Under the pieces are notes generated by a model. That model was not told where the DNA came from, did no database searches, and was given only the letters and a program-made list of their open reading frames with translations. A DNA stretch of 64,000 bases, taken from NCBI GenBank assembly GCA_028023455.1, contig JAQFVV010000500.1, positions 1 to 64,000 on the forward strand, written 5' to 3'. Origin of the DNA: Epiperipatus broadwayi. Its lineage: Eukaryota > Onychophora > Udeonychophora > Euonychophora > Peripatidae. Positions 34,236 through 48,610 of this stretch are shown in pieces (the first letter of the stretch is position 1; each line of letters starts with the position of its first letter). The translations under genes and the position numbers were made by a program.

Positions 34236-37200
34236 CTAATAAATGAACACACATTGATATGAAAATGAATATATATATATTCAATTACATCCATAAACTT
34301 AATGGATGTATTTTTTAAGATTCATTTTTTTATTTTACAAAACATAAAAAATTTTGTGCAAACTATACACGTAATTATAGCTAATTATATTTCAAATTAT
34401 ATCACTGCCCATAATGTTATAACATTATCTTTCCAAAAATAAATAAATAAAATAGTATTAATTAAAACACAAACAATTTCTAAAGATATAATGATATAAA
34501 TTGAATTTAAAAAATTTGTTAGTTCACAAATTTTCCATTTTACCATGTAATTATGTACATAATAACTGCATAACAATTTACTGTGTAGTTTAGTACAATG
34601 ATACATTCTGGAGATGAAAGCATGCAGATCATAGACCACTTCAAGTGGAGAAAGTTATGAACTCCCAAGCAATAAATCATTTTATTATTATTACAAAAAA
34701 ATATATATATATATATTGTTCTCTAGAAGCATTAATAAGTATGCCTATTACTCTTTACTCAGATTTAATATTTCAACAAAAGTATAACTTTGCTTAGCAT
34801 TTGATAAAATTTCTGATTCTAACAGTTTTTTCTATTTTATAAAAGATCAAAAAGCTTAAAATTTATCAAGATGCAATATGCACTGCCATTGATTTAAGTC
34901 CAAACTAAGGACCAAGTCAAAGCAGATGTTATTATTGCATAGAGTAACATATTAAATGAAATTATAAGTCAGGCAAATATCAGAATCTGCTCTTATATTA
35001 TTTTCTGACAAAGAAAAAAAAAAAAAACCAACAACTTAATTATCATGTAGTCTTTATGGTATAGTAATTAATAGATTAGCTTGCCATACTGAAGACTTTG
35101 AAATTTATATCAAAAATAGAACATTTCTTAAGATAGCTGCATCTTCCTATGCTCAAGATTGTTTAAAGTATTCAATCAGTAACTATTCTATATTGATAAG
35201 TAAATGGAAATCTAGCTAATCTAATAAGTTATCTCAATCTAATTATCAGATAAATGATTTAGAAAAAGTAGACTTTTTTGTGTTCTGAGTTATAGTTTGC
35301 TTTTATTGCATTCAAATTAGTATGTAATATATGTTGACATACATTCGGCATGTACAATTTAATTTAGCATAAATAAATTTAGAGCAATAATTAACTAATA
35401 AAATATATTGGAAAAACAAAAATTCAATTAAAAACAAGGCTAAAATAAGATAAATTAGATAAAGTTTTCTGTTTTATATATACAAAAAAAAAAAATGTCA
35501 TAAATTTGAAAAGAAAATATAAAGATGATATATTATAAAATAATAAGAGAAAGATTAAAGAGGCACTAATAATAAAAAAACTTAGATATGGTATGAATAA
35601 AGATTCAAATACAAAAATGTTATTGGTTGAATAATTAAATTGTTATAAAAACAGTTGGCTAATAATATAAAAAATAAAAATAAATGTCAAGCTGTTTAGT
35701 GAGTTGTTTTTTTTTCTTTAAAATAATTCATTCATATAATTTTGTTGTAAAAAAGATAAATAATAATTGAAAATAGCAAAACAAAGTACAACTTTTATCT
35801 TAATCGTTGATAGGAAATCTGATTATCAGAAGAGTGGAGGTATAAATGTGCACAAAGAATACATGTAAACACACACACAAACCAACATTTTTTTTAATTA
35901 TTATTATAATAAAATATTAGTTGTATTAATGATCAATCTTAATAAATTTTAAAAAAATGAATCATTCTGATTAATTATTTTTTTTTTTTAAAATATTAAT
36001 ATATAAAATGTTACTTTTATTTACAATAATTAGTTTTGTTGAATAGAAAACTATGTTAAAACACTGAGGAATGAATACTGGGAGAAAATTCTAGACTTTA
36101 ATAGAATGTTACGTAAGGAACGTTAAAATAAAAAAAAATTAGAACTATTATAGTGAAAAAATAACAGATAAGTTTTGTTTTTAGGAATGATAATAAAATA
36201 AAGCAACATTTTTCTTATTAGGAATTTATCAACAAAATGAATTTCCAAACAACAAAAGGAAGAATTGCTTATCTCTCATCAGCCAATTAAAATATATGTA
36301 CGCTCTCACCATATAACTGATTTGCTAATCATTCTATTGTGGAAGCAATGCATAAAATTTACAAATTCAAACAAAACAATGCCATTAGAAACATCGTTTC
36401 AAACCCTGAAGGATCCAATAAAAAAAGATCAGATTTTAGGAAAATGGACTAATACAAAAAAAACAAAGTAATACAAATGGTAATCTTATATTATTATTTT
36501 TATCGATTTTAAAATATTCACAATGGAAAGACAAAATTTACTATACTTCTGAGGAAAAAGTATCATTTTTTAATGATTAATTTTTAAAAAAATTCAATTC
36601 TAAGAATAATATTGACAAAAAAAACATTATTAAAAATTGTTTTAATTTTATATACATATATTTGCTGATATAAATGAAATTTAATAGAAATAATCAAAAA
36701 TGTGAGCATTATCATTTAGTGTTTTTACACTTGTATATTATTTACGATCATTAAAGTAAGCATAAACAAAGCTAAGAAGTTTGCACCTATAAATATCAAT
36801 TATTGAAATACATATTTTAGTGTAGAGCAATTGATAGATGCATATCAAAATTCAGATAGTAAAATAATATTAAAAATAAGCTTTACTTTATGAAACTGGA
36901 CAGATATTTTTATATATATACATTGGTAAAGATATTTGCTTGCCATGGCTTTATAATTTATTTATTGGATGAACTATTAAAGAAGTTATAACTATGTTTA
37001 TATTAGAAGAGTCAGGTCATACATTTTGTGTAAATTAAACAGATGTATTATTATATATGCTGTGTAAGCTTTGAGAACAGATCCCTTTTACTTATATGAT
37101 GATTGTGATATCTATTAGCCACAATAATATTTCTGATGAATAAACAGAAAATAAATATAAAATTTTTTTTTTATATAAAAGCAAAGTGAGAAGTATATAT

Positions 37201-38219
37201 GTTATTGATAGTATAAAGATAATTTCTGCTTTAAAGATAATAAAAGTAAATAGCATGACAGAGCAAATGTTTTATAAACTATTTGGAAATATATTCCTCT
37301 CTTGTAATTTGTAAGAAGAATTTATAATTACTGACATTAGTTTGAAATATTCATATAAAATTTCTGTCAAAGATCAACAAAGAGGTTATAAACGCCAAAG
37401 AAACAAACATGAAATGCATAGTTAAAATCATTTATGAATATTATCAGTTATCATAAAGATGCTTATGAATTTGAGCAGTGGTACATAGATTTATTCATCG
37501 ATTATATAATTTCAATATATTTTGCCCGTCACTCTATGAGTAACCACACACAAGGTGGCTGTAGTGAAGCTACATCTCAGTTATAGATATTAATTTTATT
37601 TAGCTATTATATAAACTGTACAAAATGGATGAAGTTGTCTGTGTATATATTTCTTACCCACACACACACGCAAGAATATTAACTTCTCAAAGTGTAAATT
37701 GACGCATAATGTTATATTATATATACGTACAATATTTTGGATTTTTTTTTTTTTTTTTAAATAATGTAAATATATTACATTTATAATTTTATATCATAGT
37801 TTGTTTGTTTTCTGTAAAAGGTTGTTTACGTGTTGGCACATGTTTTAAAGGAAATAAAAATTGATAAAATAATTAGAAAGTAATTGTAGATGTTCCAACA
37901 CGTCGATATATTTTTTTTCCTAATTAGCAGATTTTCAATTGATCCATTAAGAAAAATCAGGTGGCTATTATGCTACCAAATATAAAAATGCACTAATGTA
38001 TTTTTAGCCATTCTGCTTTGTACTCTTATTTTTACTAATAAAGGAGTGCAAAGAAATTGGGTGCCAAGAGAGATAGAAAATCGTGTTAATTTGAAACTGA
38101 TGTTATCAATTAGTGTCTGAGTTGCCCAGATAAGTTAAATTAAAAATATTGTAAAATTAATTAAAAATAACATTCTGTAAGAAAGAAACTATGTAAGTTA
38201 TTTTTTAAATCAATTATCC

Positions 38220-38990
38220 ACCAAGATACAAGCTTGGGGCAATGATTCGAAGGGGGGTAAACCAAATTGACCACGTAATGGAGGTGCTATATATACTGTT
38301 CATCCGGTGTTGGGCGATCATTATTCTTATTATTCATCTCTGCTTATTCCTGTTTGTTTACCCAGGGAGAAACTTCAAGAGATTATTTTGCTTATTTTAA
38401 TTCGTCTTTCCAGAGATGCTTCAAGAGATTATGACTCTTATTATGCTTTTTAACCAGAGAGATTAAAAAAGCAAGCTAAGCTGTTTTAGAAGATATCTTG
38501 CATAACCATTGCAGGCTGACTAGTATTATATTTTAATCCCTGCCAATATTTCATGACCCCCAACTAAAACTAAGGTTACTTACTCATAATACCATAGCTA
38601 TGGGGTACGGATCTAAAATTAAATGGTGAGCCTAGAGTCGAGTCATCACAGAATCATTTCCAAGAAATAACAGTGTTCATCTGATTGCCACCGTAGTAAT
38701 AATTGCCAAATGAACATCCTTACTACACCAACCAACAAGATGATTATGGAGTAGAAGCCAGCTTCAGTACACCCATCCAGCTCCTTCCAAAGCCGTTAAA
38801 ATGAAGCCATCCAGACCCAGCAGATATTGATGGTGAAGATCATCAAACTACAATACTGAAATAAAGAATTCCTTGCTGCCCTGATGAACAGTAATATATA
38901 GCACGTTCACAGACCCAAGTCCAAATGAAGTCCCAAGACACCGGAGGGTAAAACTTATTTCAACCTTTTAATAATATTTTCTTTTCGTGT
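38220..38990 (+). other. Possible retroelement fragment, unclassified
   Basis: Composition becomes more balanced here. GTGCTATATATACTGTTC near 38284 could be a core promoter, followed by repeated CTTCAAGAGATTAT at about 38367 and 38410. No coding domain was recognised and no matching second copy lies in the window. An LTR or leader of an old retrotransposon is my best guess. Confidence 0.3.
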
Positions 38991-39192
38991 TTTAAAATTT
39001 GTTCAACCTTTTTAATATTATATATTTTTTTTTACTACTTATATATTTACATTATATCACATCTTTAAAATCTACTTATGCTAGAGATCTAATTTATATT
39101 ATGGTAGTGCATGTATGTAAGTCATTTATCCCCCACGTGCAGGATTCCTTAGTCAGTCACTCATCCATATTTGTTTTAAAATGTACATAAAC

Positions 39193-40084
39193 TGTAAGAC
39201 GAGTATGTGCGTCTTACATTGCATAATAATTATGCTCAAACCATTTAAATGCGTATACATTAAGTCAATGCAAATAAAATGATGGTGTTATTTTATTTCT
39301 TGATATGTTTATGTATGTTAATGCATTATTTTAAAATATTATTAAACTGTGGAATGAATGCAGAAATGAGCATACATATACGACCGAATATTTAATGATC
39401 TCACATTACTTTTTTATTATTATTATTGCCTAATATCTACGTGTGGGTATAGAACTCAGACCACTTCATCCAAACATTCTTTATGAATTAATTAAGGGAA
39501 ACAGATTAAATAATTTATTTATTTTTATTTATGTAATTGCTGATGGGAAAAATGGAATTTAAAACATATTAATTGATATGTGTAATAAATATTTTATAAC
39601 TTATTTATTGGTATGCGTTATATTTATTTTATTTCATTTCTGAAACTATAACACAAGTAAATATATTTCCGTGAGCGACTTTTAAATTTCTTTTATATCA
39701 CCTGAGATAGGAGGGCTGAGTCTAGCAAATGGGATACAACTTTATCGGGCCTCAGAGAGTTGTTATATGTTAGGTAATGGGTTGGGATTGTATATCGTTC
39801 CAGTCGGGGACTTTCTCTGTCTGGGAGTGGCGCGCAAAGATGTGTAGTATTCATGCTCTTCCAAAGGTATGCAGCCATTAACCTTTTGACAGTCATTGGC
39901 ATGAAAATGAAATAACCATGTTCAAGATATTGCTTAATTTATAGTCTATTAATATAAATTAGATTTTTGAATGTATATTTTTATTAAAATTAGTATTTAT
40001 ATCTCACCCTCAGAGCTACTATCACCACATGCCTGATAGGTATGCTAAAAGTTAGAACGGAGTTGAGGTTTGCCCGGTACAATA
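39193..40084 (+). repeat. Possible solo LTR beginning with a terminal hairpin
   Basis: It starts TGTAAGACGAGTATGTGCGT then CTTACA, a self-complementary 26-nt terminus of the same design as the element at 50477. A possible end GCCCGGTACA lies near 40084. Between them are AATAAA-like motifs and a GC-richer block at 39690-39900. I found no target duplication at these limits, so the right boundary is uncertain. The short minus-strand frame at 39693-39902 has no recognised domain. Confidence 0.35.
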
Positions 40085-40959
40085 TATATATATAAACATT
40101 AAAAATTTATTGTTGCAAAAGATCATATGAATAAAATTCTACATAAAGAAAATATTTAAATAAATTTTAAGAGATAACATTAAGAGTTTAGGATGTTGAT
40201 CATATCATATATTTATTTATCTATTTTGTTATTGTTTATTTATTTATTTAATTTTGTAATATATTTCATTAATGTATACTTTGTAATAAAATTATATTAT
40301 TATTTATATAATAAAGTTTTAATTCCTCTTCTCGTTCATTCATTTATTTTATTATGAGTTTGATGAACATCTGTGAGTAGCAGATATTATGAGCTTTTTT
40401 ATTATTAACAAAACATAATCAAAATTTGTCTCATTAAGGACTAATATAACGAGGATAAAGAGATGTAGCAGGGGTAAACACTGGGTAAATATCCTGATTT
40501 GCATTGTGCTCATCAATTAAAAGTAATTGAAAATTACGATAAATAATTTCTGATTAATAGATAGGCATTTATCTTTCATGCATTATGGTATACCATCTAC
40601 AAATAGATGGTCTAAAGATATTGGCATTTAAAATATTTAAAAGCTAAAAAAAAAAGAAAAAGAAAATTTAAAGATCTTTTAAATTTACGCATTTTAAACT
40701 TTTTTTTTTAGTTTGTGTAATTTAGTTTTTTTTTTTTAACATACAATGAGAGTTGATTCTTTTTGTTTAGAATTATTTATCTGTAATTCAAAATTGGAAG
40801 GGAATTTCAAAGTAAAAGATTACAATCAATAAAACATTTTGGAAGCTAATTAAAGAAGGCGGAAGTATGTCAAAAAAAAAAGGACTTTGTAACCTAAAGC
40901 TAATAAAGAATGTACAAGATTATAAACTTAAACATCATGATAATAACATGCGCAGAAGT

Positions 40960-41260
40960 TTCAAAAACTTGGATTGAGGTATAAAAAGAGGGCGACTTCG
41001 ATCTAGGTCTTTTCTTTACCTTCTGGCTACGTGTCTTAGAGTTGGGGGTTTCCGCAAGCATAAACTGTGGCTGTAATATATTTCTGCACAGGTATGACAC
41101 TTGCTGTACCAAGCTGTCATGCAAGCATGGAAACGGAGCTTTGTGAATACCGCTTTTTGCAATGAAAGGGTAACGACAACCATGCCTTTTTTCTCCAGCT
41201 ATAGAACAGGACCAATAATTGAAGATGCCAGCAGGAAAGATCAAATGAAATTTCTATGAG
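40960..41260 (+). promoter_or_regulatory. TATA-containing promoter-like block of an old LTR
   Basis: GAGGTATAAAAAGAGGGCGA near 40976 is a strong TATA box followed by a GC-richer transcribed-like leader, as in gypsy LTRs. A GGGGCGTGATACGACA string at about 41724 downstream resembles the end of such an LTR. No matching partner LTR or target duplication was identified. The 114-codon minus-strand frame (40900-41244) crosses this block and ends in hydrophobic low-complexity sequence, so I do not call it a gene. Confidence 0.35.
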
Positions 41261-42186
41261 CTCTGGATCCCATAAATCTACAAACTTACTGGTAAACTTA
41301 GCTATTCATATCCCAATAGTAACTAAATTGAGTTTGCAAACAATTTTTAATAAAAATGTGTAATATAATCCCGATAGAGACATTACCCGAATTTTGACAT
41401 TTTAATCCATGGACTGTTTACAGATAGAACTGAAAGAAATGGACTGTATTAATTATAAAATGATTATCTGAACTAGCAAGTATGGTCCTTTCTAAATAAT
41501 GGTAACAATTTATTAAGTATTTTAATAACATAATAAAATATTTACCTTTAAGATCACTTTCATTTGTACGTTATTGATTTTAGTTTATTAGAATTTGAAT
41601 ATATAACTTACCCTTTGCCAATATTTATTAATTATGCCCCGGGAATAATATCTAGAAAATAATCTTAGTTATGGTAAACTATGACCCACATTTTTTTAAC
41701 ATCATTTTTCTTTTTAATTTTCGGGGCGTGATACGACAGATTTCAGTGGATTCTTATATGAATTCTGGTGCTCTTATAAAAAGCTGATTCCGTCGATAGT
41801 GCAAGTCAAAATAATTGGTAGGCCAGTTAATCAGGAAATATACTATGTTTTAGAAATAGTAATCAGATATATTTCATATCCATAGCTTAACTTTCACTAA
41901 ATTTACAGTGAGTAAAAAATGGCCTACCAGAATCTCTTAAAACATAAAAATGTTACAATGGTATATATGTCAAAATAAATAGTACAATGAAGCTGTAATC
42001 TATGCTGTATCTAATTACCTGACTTCAATTATATATTATTCAAAGAATAATGTAAGTAAACAAACAAAAAAACTCATTAAAATTGATAAATTTTATAATA
42101 TTTGGCAGCTCCGTATGTGATCATGTTTAAAACAAAATGCCAATAGCTGTTTTCCACCTCAGTGAGTGCTGTACATGATTATATAT

Positions 42187-44580
42187 TGTAACCGTTTGGA
42201 TTACATGGCATACAACAACATAGTTATGTATGTGCATAAATATATATATAAAGTTAAAATGAAAAGTAGAAATAAACAGACAAAAATTTTATAGATATTT
42301 TTCTACATTTTCCTGGAATAAGTAAAAGATTAAATAATTATGAATTTAAAATAAATTTTATTATATATTAAAGTTAAAAAAATTTAATTAATATTGTATT
42401 CTGATTTTGAAATTTTAAAAAAACAAGCATGTTTTATCATAATAGATCTTTGCACTCTCTCGGTTTAATTTCAATACCATCTGCGCTTTATAAAATAATA
42501 TTACTTACATAATAGATCTTATAATTGTAAAAAAATTTATTATCTATTTTGAAATCTTTTTAATTAATTGAACAAAATTTCTATCTACTAGAAATTTTTT
42601 TTTAAGTAAAAACTTCAAACTAGCTTTCAAAAATTGCTTTTAATCAAAAGGCAAAGATTAAAGAGATTAAAAAAAACAGTTTTTAATTAAAAAGTACGTT
42701 TTTGTCGCCTCAGCTCATTACTATAAAAAGACTTCATAAAAAAGATTAGTTTTAGTTTGGCTAGTAATTTTTTCAATAGTTTTTGGCTAAAAATATTTTT
42801 GGGAAGTAATTGGCAGAATTGGTTTCCAGAGTTACACAGAATGACCGTAAAAATGTAAAAATGCAAGGAGGGCAAATCCAAAAGCTGCTCTATAGTTCCC
42901 AATGGTGGAGTTTGAATTTACATGGAGAAATGGGTCAACTTCAAGTAGTTTATAGCTACAAATGTCTTCTAGAAGATAGTTTGCATGTCTAAAGAATATG
43001 ACAATCTTAGGTCATGGCATACAATATTTATCTGGACCACAGAATCCCATCAGTTGATGAATGTTATATATATGCTATTTCAGTTATATGCAGAGCACAG
43101 ATAAAACATATATACATGAAGCATATAAAGTGAGTTATTTTTAATATTCCTTAAAATGACATTTTAACCTATAACTTAAAATAAAACAAGCAATGATTTG
43201 CTTGGGTCAAACATCTAAAAGAAAGGATCGATTCATAAATGATTTTATATATAATTTTTTAAAGACATTGTTTTAGTAATTCATTAAAAGTGGCATTTAA
43301 AAATATAACTTAAGATGCAAATAATAATTTTGCTTGAATTAAAATCTATATTTTAAATTTAAAAACATTATAATTAAGAGTCAAGAGTAATTCATTGGCA
43401 TTCCTGTTTTAGAAAAAAAGATTTTCAAAAATCTTTTAGACTAGAAAAAAAAATCTTAAAAACAAAGCTTTTTAAAATAATCTATCAAAACAGAAAAAAA
43501 AAACTTTTAAAAACTTTTATAAACTGTTAAAAATTTGATAGTACTATTTTTTTAAAAAAAAAGAAATATATCTGCTGGAGAATTTACATTTTATCAACGG
43601 TCAAGGAATTAATATTTTTTTTTTTAGAAAAAAAAAAGTAAACTGTTATGAGAGAATTTGGTAATTGATTCATATTATTGTTTTTTATATGTTACACATG
43701 TATATATGAATTTTGTATATATGAATTTTATATACTCTTAATATATTTTAATAAGGAATTAATCATGGAAAGTATATTTTGAATAACTTTTATTATTGTG
43801 ACAAATTAAAAACATCATATGATATAAACGCCAGTGTTCACAAACATTTATATTATGCGGTATAAAAATTAATAATTTTATTATTTTACTAAATTCAAAT
43901 ATGATAGATGAATTTCATTTATATGTTAATCAATTATTGTACCACATATATGTTGGACAGATTATATATGTGTTAATATATAAACTCATTAAGAAGTATT
44001 TATATTCTTTAACTTAAAATAGTAATCATTTATTGTATTTTATATGACACTTGAAATATAGTCATCAACTGTACTATATATCTATGTGCCAATACTAATG
44101 TGTGTCAAATAAACACATATAATTTTAATCATTTGTTTTATTATTAAATGTCAATTCAAGCATGTTCATTTTATATTAAGCCACATGTCCGTGTGCTGAC
44201 TGGGTTTTAAATAAACTTATTGGAACATATATCTAAATCATAATGTAATAATTTGAATTTTGTACAGTAATCAAAATCAGAAGGCTCATATATATATCAC
44301 CATGTTCTTAAGACTTTAATAACATTTTTTTACTGTTGATAATGAACTTGTATTCAATTGTTAAAATTATTTGTGATATAATTCTAAATGGTTTTTAGAA
44401 CTTATGTATTTGCATCATCTCATGATCACAATGACAGTAATAGAGCTTGTTCTCAGAGCTAGATCCACGCATAAAGGTCTGATATGTAAAAGGGAATGTA
44501 TTTTAGTGTTTATGGGAATATGGTTGGTGCTAAGAGTACATTCTTTAAAGTCCATGCACTACCTTTCTTTTTGTTTAGTC
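42187..44580 (+). repeat. Long LTR-like dispersed repeat, copy 1 (uninterrupted)
   Basis: It begins TGTAACCGTTTGGATTACA, another terminal hairpin. A TATA box (ACTATAAAAAGAC) lies about 530 bp in. Blocks shared with copy 2 include TACATGGCATACAACAACAT, TTCTAGAAGATAGTTTGC, TGTCAATTCAAGCATGTTCA, CATAATGTAATAATTTGAAT, AATCAGAAGG and TTCTTTAAAG near the end. It is about 2.4 kb with no long open frame. It includes the empty site (about 44282-44300) corresponding to the insertion in copy 2. Confidence 0.7.
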
Positions 44581-44639
44581 TCTATTAAAAATTAAGTTTA
44601 TAGTTGGCCAGTACATTAATGATCTTAAGTGTCCAGAGC

Positions 44640-45000
44640 ATTGATGATGATCAGCATGTTTTAACAACCCAGCATTATTGTTTTATTATTGTATACCCTA
44701 TGGATTGGCATTTAGGTTAGTGCATCAAAATTAATAGTTAAATAATTGTTTCAAGCTGGCAAAGACTCAATAGTTAGCCTGCTACAGGAGACTCATTTCA
44801 AATCCAGTCACAAGATTGACTGTTGATTTATTTCATTGTTGATTATTATTATTTCTTTTGAGTATTACTTATACTTACTTTTATAATTATAATAATGTTA
44901 AATTTACAGTTAATTTTAGTTGCTATGAGGAGTAACTGGGCTGATATCTCAGTGATCTCTTTAGGCTGCTCATGCTCTCTATAATATATAAAATTACTTA
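44640..45000 (+). repeat. SINE-like repeat, copy b (plus)
   Basis: It matches the reverse complement of 27390-27775 and shares CAGTCACAAGATTGACTGTT and the following TTGATTTATTT with 62455-62490. CATTTCAAATCC near 44792 is the candidate degenerate B box. It follows directly after the long repeat copy 1. A short block GGGGCTGATGATGGTTTACC at about 45165 also recurs near 62596 in copy c. Confidence 0.6.
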
Positions 45001-48000
45001 TATATTTTGTAATATTAAACATTAATAAACATTACTTTAATATCATTACCATACTTTAAGAATATCTTACAAATATCATTACTTTAATATTACTTTTATT
45101 TATATATTACTTGAATATTATACTTTTTGTAAATTTCATTATTTGAAATTTTTTTTTTTTTTTAACTGGGGCTGATGATGGTTTACCACCACCCCAGGTT
45201 CACCAAAACATTTCCATGACCCCAGGGATGACCACCCCATCCATTATAATATATTAATAAGATTTCTTCTGTTAATGTTGAAAGCACATATATTTTATTC
45301 TTCCTTTATTATCCTTTCTGAATTTGATGTCATAATAAAATATTTTTTAAGAATAATACTAAATGTTTTACAAAATTTGAGAACATATTTTAAGTTAATA
45401 TTGATTTTAAAACATTAAAATAATTAGTCATAATATCTTGATAGAGACTAGTCTACTATGATTCTATAAGAAAAAAAAGTTATTGAAAATATATATATAT
45501 CGCTCAGTGTATTTAATAACGAAGAAATTTAGACATTTGGTTATTTACTTTATTTTAAAAATAAAAATATGATAGTTTTATTTCTTATTTTTATTACTTC
45601 AGTAAAAGCATAAGTGAGCACATAGTTCGTAAAATATATATAAATGGGTCCCCTCAATTTATTATTAATAACTTTTTTTTTTTTAATTTTGTTTATATAT
45701 GCATTGTATGCATATAAAAAGAGTGCTGTATTATATATATATATGCACGCTTTAAAAAGTACTGTATGCTTGTGATTCAATAAATATGTATTCCCTTCTA
45801 ATCAATGTTTAACAACAAAACGAGACTTATTATATACTATATATGCTTGAACATGAAGGAACTTGTAAAAAAGTATGGTATAGTTCATGGTTCCACTACT
45901 TAATTCATGCATATATTTGCACCATCCTGTTACATAACTTGTGGAGCAAGTTTGGTAATACAAACATGAGAGGCCTTCCTTATTCCATTACATATTATAT
46001 TATATATTTGTTTTACATACATATATAAATCATTATTAATTTGATAAAAAGTAGATTAACAAAATTATAACTGAAGGTAATAAGATATTAGTAAATATAT
46101 AATAAAAATAAAATGCTAGTAAATAGAAATTAAAATAAAACATTAAGTTTATTTTTCAACAACCATTAACTTATAGACTTTATTATTTCCCAATAATAGT
46201 TTTTTCAAAAAGGTTTCAGATCTGCTTTAAAAAAATAAATATGGAGTCAGTGGTAGATAAAAATGATTTTAAGTAATGAGAAATGATTAAAAAAAAGGTA
46301 ATCATTAAATAATTTAAATATTATAAAGAGGATATATAAGTTGTTATAATTTAATTGATATAAAGAAAGATTTAATAATAGCTATAATAATCTTTTAAAA
46401 TAATATTTTTAAAAAATGATCTATAAAACTATAAAAATACAAATTATAAATGAAATAAAAAAATTAATTAACTTTAAAATTACACACAATTAAAATAATG
46501 TGTTTAGGCACAAGCAATATAATATAAATATTAAAATAAATTAATATAAAAATTCAATATTAAATTTAATGGGTTTTTTTTTAATATATAATAATTTTTG
46601 TTGCAAAAATGGTAATCATATGTATTGTGGTTTTACACTTCTGAGAAAGACTATTGGAGAATGAAATCTCTATTATTTTAGAAGTAAAATAAAATTTTGT
46701 ATTTTATTGTATTGAATACACAGAGGAATGTATTGATATTATTATATTTATATTATTATTAATATTTAGTTAAAATATTAATAAAAAAATAGATATACTC
46801 ACAGATTAAACGTTGAATAAATTTTAGTCTGCCCAAGTTATATAGCTTAAGTAATCTTTTTTCTTTAAATGTTAATTTTTGAATTATTTTAAGACCTCTT
46901 CAAAACTATCAGCCACAATTATCCTATAAAAATAACACATTAATTCATTTAGGTTTTTTTAACTTTTATAGTTTTTTTTTTTTTAGGCAGACTATATTTT
47001 GTAGTTCAAATATTCCAAGAGTTTAATAACTTACTTGATCAAACTGCATTTATGCATGTTGAAAATATGTGATTGTTGTACCATATAAAAACTAAAAACA
47101 GTTGGTTTTTTTAATTCTCAGTACTATAATAAATAGATATCAATTTAGTTATGATAATATTGCAAATGATTTTTGTATTCATAAAGCAAAATGAGAAACT
47201 TTTAAAAAATTAATTCTTTTGATAAAAATATCAAGAAAATTTTCAAAATTATCAAGAAAATTTTCTTTAACAATAAAAGATTGAATGTTGTACTTTCAAA
47301 TTTTTATAAAAGTGTTCAATGTATAACATATATTAAAAAACTATATAATTAAGTTATTTTTCAGGTTATTTTTAAAAATTTAAGTCTTTTTTTTTTTTTT
47401 ATAATTATACAAATAACTTTGCAAATTTATAATTATATTCATTTAATAATAATAATAAACTTTCAATAAAAATTATTTTAAGATAAAGTTTATTGTCAAC
47501 CTTTAACAATAATTTTATTAAATTAAAATGGCTAATACTTTGAAATCATCATTTAATGCGTTTAAGATAATTATTTAAAAGTGTTTAATATTTTTAGTTT
47601 TTAAAGCTAGCTATTTCTATGTATTTTAATACATTTATTTTAATAATCAAAATATATATATAATTCTTAAGATATTAAACTAAAAATTTCACTATACATT
47701 TTCAAAATTGAAACATAGTATTGACAATGAAAAATTAGCTTAATTAATAGATTTACAAAATACTAATGACTTCATTTTGTGAATGAAGTGTGAATATTAA
47801 ATATTTGATTACTAATCTACGTTAAATATGCTCATTACGACCAAAACTATTTTGTCTGATGTGTAATATATGAATATCAAATTTTTTATATATGTATTCA
47901 TTCACATTAAGTATTTGTAAACCATTAATTCATATCAATTATACTTTAAATACATTATAATAAGATTTTTGGAAAAATAAAGAATAATTATGTCTCCATA

Positions 48001-48107
48001 AAATTTATATAATCAAAATATAAATTTCCCCAATAGTCTGTGCTTATATAATATATATATATATATTTAAAGTAAAATAATAAATATCAATATTTTTATT
48101 TTTTTAC

Positions 48108-48225
48108 CTGTAAATTCTGATTTCCAAAATTTAAAGCTTTGATAAAATCCAAAATATTAGCATCCATAGAAGCTGATGGTAATTTTGTAAGTAAGTTTTC
48201 AATGGATGGAAGTTTGAAAATCAAT
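48108..48225 (-). CDS. MMS22L: MMS22L-like protein, internal exon
   Basis: The minus strand reads ATTATTAG, one base completing the AG/A codon from the upstream exon, then 39 codons LIFKLPSIENLLTKLPSASM to LNFGNQNLQ, then the donor GTAAAA. The split arginine codon joins exactly to the phase-2 end of the 60957 exon, giving ELTRLIFKLP. The 118-nt length is not a multiple of three, so loss or skipping of this exon would shift the frame. It lies between two direct copies of the long LTR-like repeat. Confidence 0.68.
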
Positions 48226-48610
48226 CTAATAATGAGAATCAGTTATTAGTGTTAGTACGATTGTACCTAAGTTATGTGTTTAGCTATAAAAATATTAAAT
48301 ATGTTTTGCTCATATGTATATAGTAAGATAAACATCTCTATTCTTATAATATAAATACCTGGTCAACAATCTCTAATAGAAGAAAGTGGAATTACTTACT
48401 CTTTGCCAACTGATAGATAATGAAGATTTGAGTGTTTTCCCATTCTTGTCTTATTCCCTACTTAAACTGATATTATATATTTGCATTGGCAATTGGGAAG
48501 AAAAATGGCAAATATGATGGCAAAATTCCAAATATACTTGTCTTCGATTCAAATCCATTATAATAGACATGATAACTGTATACCACTGTACCATGAAACC
48601 CACACATATA

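Larger units (their letters stand above)
34236..48107 (-). other. 13.9-kb intron rich in repeats
   Basis: This intron holds the first long LTR-like repeat (42187-44580), SINE-like copy b, an LTR-like start at 39193 and two more complex patches (38230-38980, 40960-41250). The stretches 34300-37750 and 45250-48060 are AT-rich with simple repeats and no recognised element. Confidence 0.5.

Noticed and set aside
34038-34262. 74-codon plus-strand frame
   Set aside because: It is antisense to a well-supported minus-strand exon with matching phases.
40900-41244. 114-codon minus-strand frame
   Set aside because: It crosses a TATA-containing LTR-like block on the other strand, ends in low-complexity hydrophobic residues and has no domain.
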